A stretch of DNA of 64,000 nucleotides. Source: Dryas octopetala (Eukaryota; Streptophyta; Magnoliopsida; Rosales; Rosaceae). The translations under genes were made by a program, and so were the position numbers. The stretch is taken from assembly GCA_963921425.1 (NCBI GenBank), contig OY992833.1:7847228-7911227 (forward strand), in the 5' to 3' direction. Under the pieces are notes generated by a model. It worked only from the letters and a program-made list of their open reading frames with translations. It was not told where the DNA came from and did no database searches. The stretch's first letter is position 1. Each line of letters begins with the position of its first letter. Below are positions 1 through 10,800 of this stretch, piece by piece.

Positions 1-76
1 CGTAGTAATTAACGATACTTGAAGTCGCGATCATATTTTATGTTGGATACATTTAGAGATCAAAGGGTTAATCAGA

Positions 77-334
77 GTGGCGCAGCGGAAACGTAGTGGT
101 GCCCAGTCCAGCCATGTCAGTAGAGGTGGAGAACAACAGAGGGATCAGCCAGGACGCCCCAGAGCCCAGGGCAGAGTCTTCGCCATGACTGAGCAGGACG
201 CGTTGGTCTCATCGGACGTCATCATGGGTACATTATCTAACCTTGAGCATGATAAGATATTTTCGATAGACTTCAGGACACACACACACTCTAGTTTGTC
301 ACATATTCGTGTTTTGATTGTCGATAAAAAATAA
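77..334 (+). pseudogene. gag C-terminal remnant of element A
   Basis: The reading frame matches the last part of the gag gene of element G (40143-41462). It has the GAQSSH stretch, the QPGRP-AQGRVFAMT motif and the SSDVIMGT stretch that in Tekay/Del-like chromoviruses marks the gag-protease junction. The retrotrans_gag domain and the zinc knuckle are not present here. It is a fossil piece of a capsid gene with no independent function expected. Confidence 0.75.
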
Positions 335-695
335 ACTTTCTCGATTTTTGGGTTAGAGTGGTTTTCAAATGATTTAAAGGTTTTAAAATGGATTTATTTC
401 GTAATGGTTTTATCCCTGAAAACTTTATCTAGGGTTTGGCGTTCTATCACATTTTTAAGTTTTTATTTTTAAGGCTTACTTAATTTATTTAGGTTCGTTG
501 TAGAGTGATTTCCTTAGTTTAAATATCCTTGGTTTTCTCGAACGGAAGGAAATGTCAAATTCACGCATATTTCAACTTATGGTTGTTAAAAGGAGGTTTG
601 ATTTGATGGGTGATAAGAATTTTACAACTACAATTCACTTAAATTAAGGTTTTCTACTAAATTTCGAGGACGAAATTTTTGTAAGGGGGGAAGGT

Positions 696-3148
696 TGTAA
701 CGACCCGACCCAAATTTTCACTAGAAATTTAAATTTTTATTTAACTATGTTTTTAAGAGGTTTATAAAAGATGTTGGACTGTATTTTAAAGATTTTGAGA
801 TTTATTTGGAAAATAAAAATGGTTTTGATTTAAAGTTTTGATTTATTTATTTTTGTTTTAATTTAAGCTTGACCCAAAATTTGACTTTTAAAATAAAAGG
901 GCTTTTGATTTTGACTTTGGGTCCGTTGGATAGGTTTCGAACTCACGATTTCATAGACACGCGGCACGCTTTGATTCGAGTTACAATTTGAAAGATATGG
1001 GCGTTTGAAGCGAGGGGCAATTTCGTAAAATGACAAATTGGGGTTTAAAAATCAGATTTTCTAGAAATTTCTCTCTCTCTCTAGAACACCCTCTCTCTCC
1101 TTTATAGCTCTCTCTCCTCGCACTCTCTCTCTCCCTGTCTTCACTCCACCCCCGCACCCTCTCCCCTGCGCGCACCAGCCCCAGCCACCCCCACTCACCT
1201 CGCCGTCGACCGCCACTCGCCGACCTGGCCTCTGGCTCCGGCGAGCTTTCCCCCAGGCGACGACCCCCCCCCCCCCCGGCCTTCTCTCTCCCCGAGTTCT
1301 CTCTCTCTCCCTTTTCTCTGTGCGCGGCCAACCCAGCTACCCAATCACTTTCGACGGCTTTTCCATCGACCCCGACCACCAGCGACCTCCCACGTCGGCC
1401 GATCAGCTCAGCTCGGCCCTCCTCCAGCCAACCCAGCTCCCACACGCGCGAAATCAGGGCCAGAGGAAGCCCAGCCCGCCGCCTCTGTCTCGCTGGACTC
1501 CGGCCAAACTCCGGCACTATCAACTTCGAATATAGGCGAGACGACCGTGGTTCGTGACGATCCGGCGGAGGATCGAAGCTAGGGCTATCACTGTGAGTGG
1601 ACATTTGTTTTTAGAAGCATTTTATAAAATCTGTGAATTTATATATTTGATTATTTGAGTTTTAATTGAGATATAATGGATGTGGGTGAATTCTTGGTTT
1701 TTTAAATGTATTTATGAAATTCCTTTGAATTAACTGTTGTTGATAAATCTTGATTTTGATGTGGGGTTTGGTGGACGGAGTTGAATTTCGGGTTTTCAAA
1801 TATTCTCGTATATAAGTTTTTAAAACATAATTTTATTTGATGGTTTGTTTAAATTTATGGACCTTTTTGGAAAGAACTCTAGCTTCCTACTAAATTAATA
1901 TGGCTCATTTATTACTTTGGGTGTTGATCGAAAATAATGGATTAGATTTATGCCTATTGAATTTAAATTGAGCTATGAATTTACGTTTATGGATTTAAAG
2001 ATTCTCTTGGAAAAATACAATTATTCTATTTTTGGTGGAAAAAGGATTTATTTGGGCTATGAAAAAAATGGTTTTCAAACCACCTTTGCAGTACCCTCTA
2101 GGTTATCAGATAAATAGGTCTTTGGGACCCATTACGGCACACATATAGGCTTTGGGCCGTGTGTCGGGATGCTTTGCCCTTTGGGGGCTGCTCTGCGTGC
2201 ACGTATGACCAGGATTGCCTGCACGTGCTGATTTTATTCACACGTGTGTATGGCCAGGATATTGCCTGCACGTGTTGGATTTACTCCACGCGTGTGTATG
2301 GCCAGGATATTGCCTGCACGTGTTGGATTCATTCCACGCGTGTGTATGGCCAGGATATTGCCTGCCTGTGCGATGCAGGAATTCCGCACAGGTGTATGGC
2401 CAGGTTATTCAGGGTATATAGCATGGTGGAAAATGAAATTGGTATTTTCAAGAGTTTAAATATGGAGTTTAAGTGAGAACAACTTTTTGAGTTTTAGAAT
2501 GATTTCGATTTTATTATTACTATGACTTTGTTATTTAGATGGATGGCTTTTGAGAAATGAGTTTTGATTTATTTTTGCTTTGAGTCTCATTAGTTTTATA
2601 ACTCTCTTAAAGTTGGAAATGATTTTAAAACTGGGGGATTTCAGAGAGTGACGTGAGGTCTTGGTGCTAAATGTGGTTTTGAAGGATTTTCTGAAACAGA
2701 AAGTTTATTTTTATTTTCGTTTCTATTAAACTGTCCACTCGCTGAGTTTGTCTCACCGTTTTCTTGTTTGATTTTAAATTGTCCCCCCAGGTAGTAGCTT
2801 TGGTGGAGGTCGAGCCAAACACGTCGAGGCAGTTACATCCATCTCTCAAGTTGGACCGTGTAGGCGCCAGTTAATATTCTTGTAAAAAATTCCTTGTATT
2901 AGGATAGCAGCTCTGATAATCATCTACAATTTTAAGTTGGATTCTCTGTGAAATTGTTGGGTCTGAGACCCTATTTGGTTGTGGTAGAGGTGGTTGCTGT
3001 TTAGAAGTGTTTTTAACAGGTTTGAAATTTCTGGGTTAGTCCATTTTCAGGGGAGGTTCTGCCGAATTTTCGGTAGGATTTTCCTTGAATTTGGATTCCC
3101 GCAGGACCTCTCCGGGTTTCAGGGTGGAATCCGGGGGCGGTCCTGTCA
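696..3148 (+). repeat. 3' LTR of element A (2453 bp)
   Basis: The LTR starts TGTAACGACCCGACCC right after the polypurine tract and ends GGTCCTGTCA, giving the usual TG...CA ends. A CT-rich leader lies at about 1066-1340. Around 1535-1604 is the block with GATCCGGCGGAGGATCG and CACTGTGAGTGGAC, shared with LTRs C, G and F. Then comes the anchor with GGCCGTGTGTCGGGATGC (about 2155) and a 48-bp minisatellite. It matches LTR C closely but lacks an intron-like segment of about 250 bp present there (55826-56075). Confidence 0.92.
2205..2410 (+). repeat. 48-bp minisatellite in LTR A
   Basis: About four head-to-tail units of 48 bp, each with GTGTATGGCCAGGATATTGC followed by CTGCACGTGTTGGAT. The last unit diverges. 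The same unit occurs in the LTRs of G (39085-39335 and 44068-44318) and in LTR C (63420-63630). Because 48 is a multiple of three, the array stays open in several frames, which yields spurious peptides. Confidence 0.9.
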
Positions 3149-3171
3149 CTTATGTTTGATCACTAATTTAT

Positions 3172-3294
3172 TTCATGAAGGTTTCTTGTCTACCTGCTTT
3201 TGATAATTTGAGCGAATTGAAGCTGGTTGTTCTTGATTGCTGTTACTGGTGGGTAGAGTTGCTCAAGAGATCACCTAATCTGAAATATTTGCAG
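3172..3294 (+). pseudogene. F-box/FBD-LRR-like gene fragment, one exon
   Basis: One frame reads a leucine-rich stretch, FDNLSELKLVVLDCCYWWV followed by ELLKRSPNLKYLQ. This resembles the region just before the FBD domain of plant F-box/LRR/FBD proteins, where a typical pattern is F-NLT-LEL-CCW-LLP-LL--SPNLE-L. A GT donor follows directly at 3295. I find no F-box and no convincing FBD exon downstream. It lies between LTR A and the CACTA-1 transposase and is probably a host exon carried by CACTA-1. It could instead be a remnant of a host gene hit by the insertions. The family assignment rests on about 40 residues read by eye. Confidence 0.45.
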
Positions 3295-4882
3295 GTACAA
3301 AGTACTTCTCTTTTGTATTTTGGACTTTCAACATATTCTTTCTTCTATGCAACCGTGTTTATGAAGGATATTCCTTCTTTGTGATTGGGTGAGTTTTGTT
3401 AGCTAGCTAATTAAGTACTTCTTTGGGTAGTTGAATTATGATTGAATAGGTTGTGCTGTATCTACTTACTGGTTCTGATTATTTCTCATACATAGGCAAC
3501 GCTGGACATATTTGGACAACTTTCACATGCAGCGCCTTTAGATGGCACATTTGCTTTAGCTTTGGTATTTTCCTTTCCTCATTAATGTGTTAAAATTAAT
3601 TTTAATTATCTCCCTTGCTAGCTCCATGTGTATTTGTGGTTTTTGTAGATCATATTCTATCTAAATTAAAAGTACACAGGACAACATTATTTGTTCTTGA
3701 TTTCATTGACTAGTCACATGGTCATTTGTAATTAAGAGGGGATTATCTGACACAACTTCTTGGTATGGAGGGCACATTGATTAAATTAAAATATTGGGAC
3801 AGAAGAATCCCAATAAATGTGAAATCAAAAGTTTGTTGCACCTATATACTTATTTTTAGCAAATGCATGAATAACAAATAATTTAAAATTTTGCAATTGA
3901 GAAAAGAGAATGGGAATTAAGAGAACATAAAAGGAGAAGGGATACTCGTAGCACAATGCTGTGTTATATTTTGGTATTTGTTAGTCTTAAGTTTTTCTTT
4001 ATTTATACTTATTGGGGCTGAATTGTATTATCTATATTTAGCTTTGTGCTATATATCTAATTTGGGGGAAGGTCAATATTTGTTTTTATGAAAAAAATTG
4101 GGGGGAGGATGACTTCTTTGCAACTTATGCTACTTGAACCATTTAATTGATATTTAAACTCCAACAACCAATCACAAGTTTTCTTGCTTATTGGATGGTT
4201 TCTTGCTTATTATTGTTTTTTATTCAATTGATATGCAAGAGAGAGAGGTGTATACTATTTTGTAAGTCTTAGAACATCTTTATCTTTCTCTTTGGCATTG
4301 TGGACAGAAGCTAGCTAGGATATGGATCTATATCTTTTTCTTTCACTTTCTATTTTTCTCGCTGTCCTAAAAAATGTTGTCTTTCACTCTCTGCACCCAT
4401 CAACCATTCCCTTTTCTCTTTCTTTTTATTTATTTTTCATGTCAATGTAGGATTGTTTTATAGTTTATAATGTTATTTATATATAGTTATGAAGTAACAA
4501 TGTTATTTTGTTGTAACAAAAGCAGAGATTCGAGGGTAGATTGGTCTGAAGATCAATTAACCATTGCATTTACAGAGGTTTTGGTGCTGTTGAGTGCAAA
4601 GAGGTATTTTTAAATGCTTAATTTAAATGGAGTCATTACATTAAATGAAATCATTGCATTTGACTATATTTTATTAGACATATAGACAACTCAATTGAGA
4701 AAATCTCTTGTTTGGTACTAGTCTTTCTTTACTAATTTTCATTTATATATCTATTTTTTGCTCTATCACTTTGAAATGCAAAATTTGTTATTTTAAGTTT
4801 TGTGCAATTGAGTAATTGATATGGGATCGGTTATCTAAGAGTTTAGGACTTGTTATTGTAGATCTTATATGACTTTAGGATG
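3295..4882 (+). other. Upstream region of the CACTA-1 transposase, unassigned
   Basis: AT-rich sequence without a long reading frame. Two short stretches look like internal exons because an AG acceptor and a GT donor bracket an open frame. At 3496-3564 the frame reads ATLDIFGQLSH and onward. At about 4526-4603 one frame reads SRVDWSEDQLTIAFTEVL. I do not recognise either. They may be further pieces of captured host genes or chance. No clear promoter element is seen. Confidence 0.3.
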
Positions 4883-7800
4883 ATGGATAAAGATTGGGTG
4901 CATCTGAACAGGTAACAATAACCTTACAACCTAATTGAATAGTTAAAAATTAAACACTCTTGGTAGACTTCTTAGTACATTCCTTTTTTTTTTTAAATGT
5001 TAGAGCTACTGATCAGTACTTGCAAGGAGCATGGAATTTTGTAAAGATGGCAGAAAAGAATTCAGGGAACGCAAAAAAGATTCTATGCCCTTGCAAAAAT
5101 TGCCGGAACTTAAGTCATCATTTTTCTTATACTATTTTTGAGCATTTGGTGATAAAGGGAATGGATCTCACATACACAAATTGGTTTCATCATGGGGAAA
5201 AGCCAATTACAGATGAGGGAGTTGAAGAAATGGACATGAATGAAGCATATGAATTATATAGAGTAGCCTACTTGCATGATGAAGACTATATAGAGCCTAT
5301 TGAAGAAAGAAGGGATGATGATTTCATTGAACAATTAGAAGATGCAGAAACCCCTCTATACCCTAGTTGTACAAATTACACAAAGTTATCAGCCATTGTA
5401 ACTTTATACAGACACAAATCTGTAAGTGGATGGACCGATAAGAGTTTCACTGGCCTTCTAGAGATTATGCATGACATGTTACCAATGTCGAAAGTGCTTC
5501 TCAAGTCCTTGTACTCGGTAAAAAAATTTCTAAATGCATTCGATCTAGGCTATGAAAAGATTCACGCTTGCAAGAACGATTGTTGTCTCTTTAGAAAACA
5601 GTATGAGAACATGGACAATTGCCCAAAATGTGATTCTTCAAGATGGAAGGTTGACAAGCGTACAAAGAAGATTAAAAAGGGTGTGCCGGCTAAAGTTTTG
5701 AGATATTTTTCTATCATTCCTAGATTTAGAAGGATGTTTAGGTCTCAAAGAATGGTGTAACGCCCCGATCCTTGGGCCCAAAAATACACTGAAACTTTGT
5801 CTTTTAAACTTCTTTTTAAAGAATGAGCCATGCACTTAATATAATAAATAAATACGTTAAATAAATCAGAGTGTGAGCCCAAAACATTTATGTAAAATTC
5901 ACTGCATAAAATCAATTAAATCAAATTAGAATAGATCCCACTGCCTCGTCTTCTCCTCACTGCCTCCTCAGCCTGCTTAGCCTGCAAAACATCAACAACC
6001 ACACTGTACCATATCCATGGTACACCGGGTCATTCAAACAAATAACCCGGTAAGCTCACTAGAGCTCGTATGAGTGAAATGACTTAAACAATAATCCTCA
6101 ATATAATCCTTCAATTTCCATGCTAAAAATAATTCACAATAAAACCCATAAATATTCAATCACACAATAATTTCATCACTAATCATCCAAGCATCGAAAT
6201 AAATCATAAATCCTCGTATTCAAATCAAATCCCATCAATATATAAAAATCATCATTCTGGCAAATCAATTACCTAAACGTCAACTATTAACCTCAATCTC
6301 GAAATCATTCACATCCTAACTCATAACCTCAATGCATAGACCATTCATCAATTCCATCCTCAAGATTCAAGCCTAGACTTACCCAGTCCTAGTCAAATCA
6401 AGTCCTAGAAGACAAGTGCACACAAGAAATCCAGCAAACAGTTAAACTAACTAATTTCACTCACGTCACTCTTTGAAATCCCCCTAACCTCACTCTTTAG
6501 AATCCCCCAACTTTAAAACTATTTTCAAAATCTCTTCCTTCAAATCCATTTTAAAATCCCCTCAAAATTGTAAATCGACCTCTGAAGAACAATTTATACT
6601 CCACAACCAAAACCTCACTCCACAAACTGTAAATCGCTCGCCACTTCCCGTGCAGAGCGGATCAATGCACGGGCAGGCAGGTATGCTCGCCACTTCTCGT
6701 GCAGAGCGAATCTATACACGAGCAGGCAGGAATGCTCGCCACTTCTCGTGCAGAGCGAATCAATGCACGAGCAGGCAGGATGCTCGCCACTTCTCGTGCA
6801 GAGCGAATCAATGCACGAGCAGGCAGGATGCTCGCCACTTCTCATGCAGAACGAATCTATGCACGAGCAGGCAGGATTTCTCACACAACCTAAATCACAA
6901 CATTCTCAGAACCATCTCATAACCATGCTTGTTTCACAATGTTTAAATGCCCCATGTATTTCTCCTCATATTCATCTCTACATATGCATCATCATCAACA
7001 CTTGTTGTCAGACAATTTATTCTTTAAACATTTACTCTCAGTTTACTCCGAGCTATGCCGAATCAAGGAATCCCTTCCAAAATTGATTATTTCTCATGAC
7101 CTTTCACTTGTTTGTTACTCAAATCATACCAAATGCTTCCTCAAAAGTAACTTGATTATTCTGTAAGATAATTACCTAATCATTTTCATTAATCCTCGAC
7201 AATAAGTGTTTCTTCTCTAATCCAGCAATTATTCTCGGGCAACCCTATAATTCCTAAATAATTCCCTAACCTCAAATCCTCATCAATTCATTCTCCTAAC
7301 TCAAATCCTACACCTAGTCTTCTCTAACGTAAAGCAGCAAATCCATAAAACAGACAATTAAACCACGGTACTCAACAAGACAAGCAGATAAGTTTCACTC
7401 ACTGTTTAACCACGTAAAATGACGAAAATGCCCTTCTTGGCTCCTTTGCTCGGATCTCAAATCCGGCAGCATAACGGCATCGAGAATGAGATTTCCCGAG
7501 CCCGTATACCTGTTAAGACCAGACAATCAACAAATACAATTCAGAAACACAATTGGGCCACTGAACGACCGAAACAGGCGGCCGCCACCACACACGGTGG
7601 CTGCCCAGCCCCCAAACAACACAGAGAATGCCACAATACTCACCAATGGACCAGGAAAGGCTTCTGGAGGTTCCGAAGAGGCATACCGACGAAGAAGACC
7701 ACCCAAATCGCCGCCACACAAGGCGGAGCTACAGTGGCCGTGGCTGCAAAATAGGGGAAATTGGATTCGAATCACAATTGGCTTAAACAAAGTGCACAGA

Positions 7801-10800
7801 CATGAAGAGCATGTCGAGAGGATGAAGAATGATACCTCACTCGACGGAAAACACCGCCAGATTCGCCGGAAAAGCCGTCGGAGCAGCTGCAACAAGGTGG
7901 CGTCGCATCGCCGTCGTGGAGCATCACCGGGGTGAGAGAAATGCACGGGAAGACTCGCCGTGGCCTGGGGAAGAGAACCCAGGTGGTCCGGCGCCGCGAT
8001 TTGGCCGGAAAATGCGAGATCGCCGACGAGAGCCTCTCTCGGTCTTCGCGTCGATTCGTCGTGATGGTGGCTCAACTGGATGATCGGCGGCCAGGGGGAG
8101 GAAGAGGGGAAGGCGGCGAGGCTAGTAGGCCAAAAACCCAACCCATCCGCCGCCGGACGCGCTGCCACGCGCCGGTGGCAGATCGGCGGAGGTGAGAGAA
8201 AGAGACAGGCGCGGGAGGGAGAGAGAGAGAGAGAGAGAGAAAAAAAAAAAGAGGAGATAACTGACTTTTGGGGTTTTAAAACCCATCTTTGTAAAAATTA
8301 CAAGTTTGCCACTCGTTTCAAAAGCCCGTATCTTTTAAACCGTAGCTCCGATTGACGCGTGCCGCGTGTCTACGAACTCGTTGACTCAAGACCTTTCCAA
8401 CGTGCCCAAAGTCAAAGACGACAGTCCATTTAATTTAAAAGTCAACTTTTGGGTCAAGCCCAATTTAAAACAAAAATTAAAAATTAAACCAAAACCCTTT
8501 TTATTTTCCAAATAAATCCCAAAATTGTTAAAATAAATTTGCAAAATATTTAAAATAACTCCTTGAAAAATACGGGGTCTTACAAATGGCAGAAGATTTA
8601 AGGTGGCATTTCAATCATAAAAGCAATGATGGGAAGATGCGTCACTCGGTGGATTCTGTATCTTGGGACTTGGTTAATGATAAATGGCCATCATTTTCAG
8701 CTGATCCACGCAACCTTAGGCTTGGTCTTTCTACAGATGGCTTCAATCCATTTTCCAATTTTGGCAGACCATATAGTTGTTGGCCAATAATGCTCGTTAC
8801 ATACAACTTGCCACCTGGATTATGCATGAAAAAAGAGAACATTATGTTAACATTATTGATTCCTGGTTCAAAGCAACTTGGAAATGACATCGATGTATAT
8901 TTACAGCCACTTATAGAAGATTTGCAACATTTGTGGGATATTGAAGTGAATGTTTATGATGCATTCAGTAAAACGATCTTCAATTTAAGAGCAATTTTGA
9001 TGTGGACAGTAAATGATTTTCCAGCATATAGAAATCTTGCTGGATGTAAGACAAAGGGTAGTACAGCATGTCCTATATGTGGTAAAAATACTCATTACCA
9101 GTGGCTAAAGTATAGTAGGAAGGGTGTATACATGGGTCATAGGAGATTTCTACCTCCATCACACCCGTTTAGGAAAAATAAGTCATGGTTCAATGGCAAG
9201 GAAGAAAATGGAAGAAATCCTAGAATCATGACAGGTAGAAATATTTCTCTTGCTCTTAAAGATTTTGTGAATGTTTGGGGAAAAGCTGATAAGAGAAAAC
9301 GAAAAAGAGAAGACCAAAATGGGGAAGAGATGTGGAAGAAGAGGTCAATCTTTTTTGATTTACCATACTGGGAGGTGAGTATTTTATATCCTTTAACTCT
9401 AAACTTTATTTTATTAAGAATTTAATAGTATATAAAAACTCTAATTAAACTCATAATTTTTATGATCCTAACAGGAATTGCCATTACGCCATAATTTGGA
9501 TGTAATGCATGTAGAGAAAAACTTTTGTGAAAGCATAATAGGCACACTTTTGGATATTAATGGGAAATCAAAAGATGGACTCAATGCTCGTAAGGATTTA
9601 GAAAATATGGGAATTAGGAAGAACCTATATGCAGAAGATCGAGGAACAAGGACATACCTTCCTCCACCTCCACATACATTATCAAAGGCTGAGAAAAAGA
9701 CATTTTGCAAAAGGTTATTTGACTTGAAGGTACCTGATGGTTATAGCTCTAACATTGGGAACTGTATATCAGTAGAGGAATGCAAGATTATGGGCCTCAA
9801 GTCTCATGATTATCATGTTCTTATGCAACAACTGTTGGCTGTAGCAGTAAAAGGATTGTTGCCAAAAGGGCCAAGAAATGCAATAATGAAAATGAGTGTA
9901 TTCTTCAACAAAATCTGTCAACGTGTTATTGATAGGGAAAAAATGATATCAGTTGACAGTGAGGTGGTTGAAACCTTATGCTTGCTTGAAAGGTTTTTTC
10001 CTCCTTCATTTTATGATATCATGATTCACCTGCCCATTCATTTAGGAAGAGAAGTACGACTGTGTGGACCAGTCCACTTGAAACGCCTCAAACCTCGGGC
10101 CATGAAAATACTGAACATCAAACTGTTAAATCTGCTTTCTCTTACTTTTGAGCCATACACAACAACATAAGTAAATATAATTTTGTCAAAAACCTTTTAA
10201 ACAAACCACTAAGTAAAAACAATTAAATAATTTTCTCTGGGTCCCACTGCCTCGTCTCTTCCCCACTACTTCCTCAGCCTGCTTTACCTGCAAAACAACT
10301 ACACCCACACTGCACCATATCCATGGTGCACTGAGTCAATCAAACAAATAACCCGGTAAGCTCACTAGAGTTCGTATAAGTGAAATGATGAAATAATTAT
10401 CCTCAAATTGCATATTTGATAATGATCCACAATATAATAATAATAATCACTCCACCATTCTGGCCAATCAATTGCCAAATCATCAACTATTAACCTTAAC
10501 CTCAATCATTCACATCCTCATTAATAACTTCAAAACACAACTATATGCCTATACCATATCTCTAACTGATTCACGATAATCCAATCCACTCATCATATTC
10601 CAAAATCTTTCGACAAATTATCAACATTCTCATCCTCAAGATTCAAGCCTAAACTTAACCATATCCTAGCAAACACTGCAGACAAGCAACCAAACAAACA
10701 AACAGACTATCTAGTTTCACTCACATCGCTCTTTGAGATCCTCCCAGCTTTAAAACTTCTTTCAAAAATCTCCTTTCAAAAACCATTTTTAAATCCCTTT

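Larger units (their letters stand above)
1..3148 (+). mobile_element. LTR element A, 3' part (Ty3/gypsy, gag-only type)
   Basis: This is the right-hand end of an LTR retrotransposon that enters from the left edge. It shows a gag C-terminal remnant, a short non-coding stretch, a polypurine tract at 684-694 and a complete 3' LTR at 696-3148. The internal part closely matches the internal part of element F (minus strand, 28515-29190), and its gag end matches element G. As in G, gag is followed almost at once by the polypurine tract, with no pol domains, so the parent was probably a non-autonomous gag-only element. The 5' LTR is outside the window, so neither age nor TSD can be given. The expected right TSD would be CTTAT at 3149-3153. 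Confidence 0.85.
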
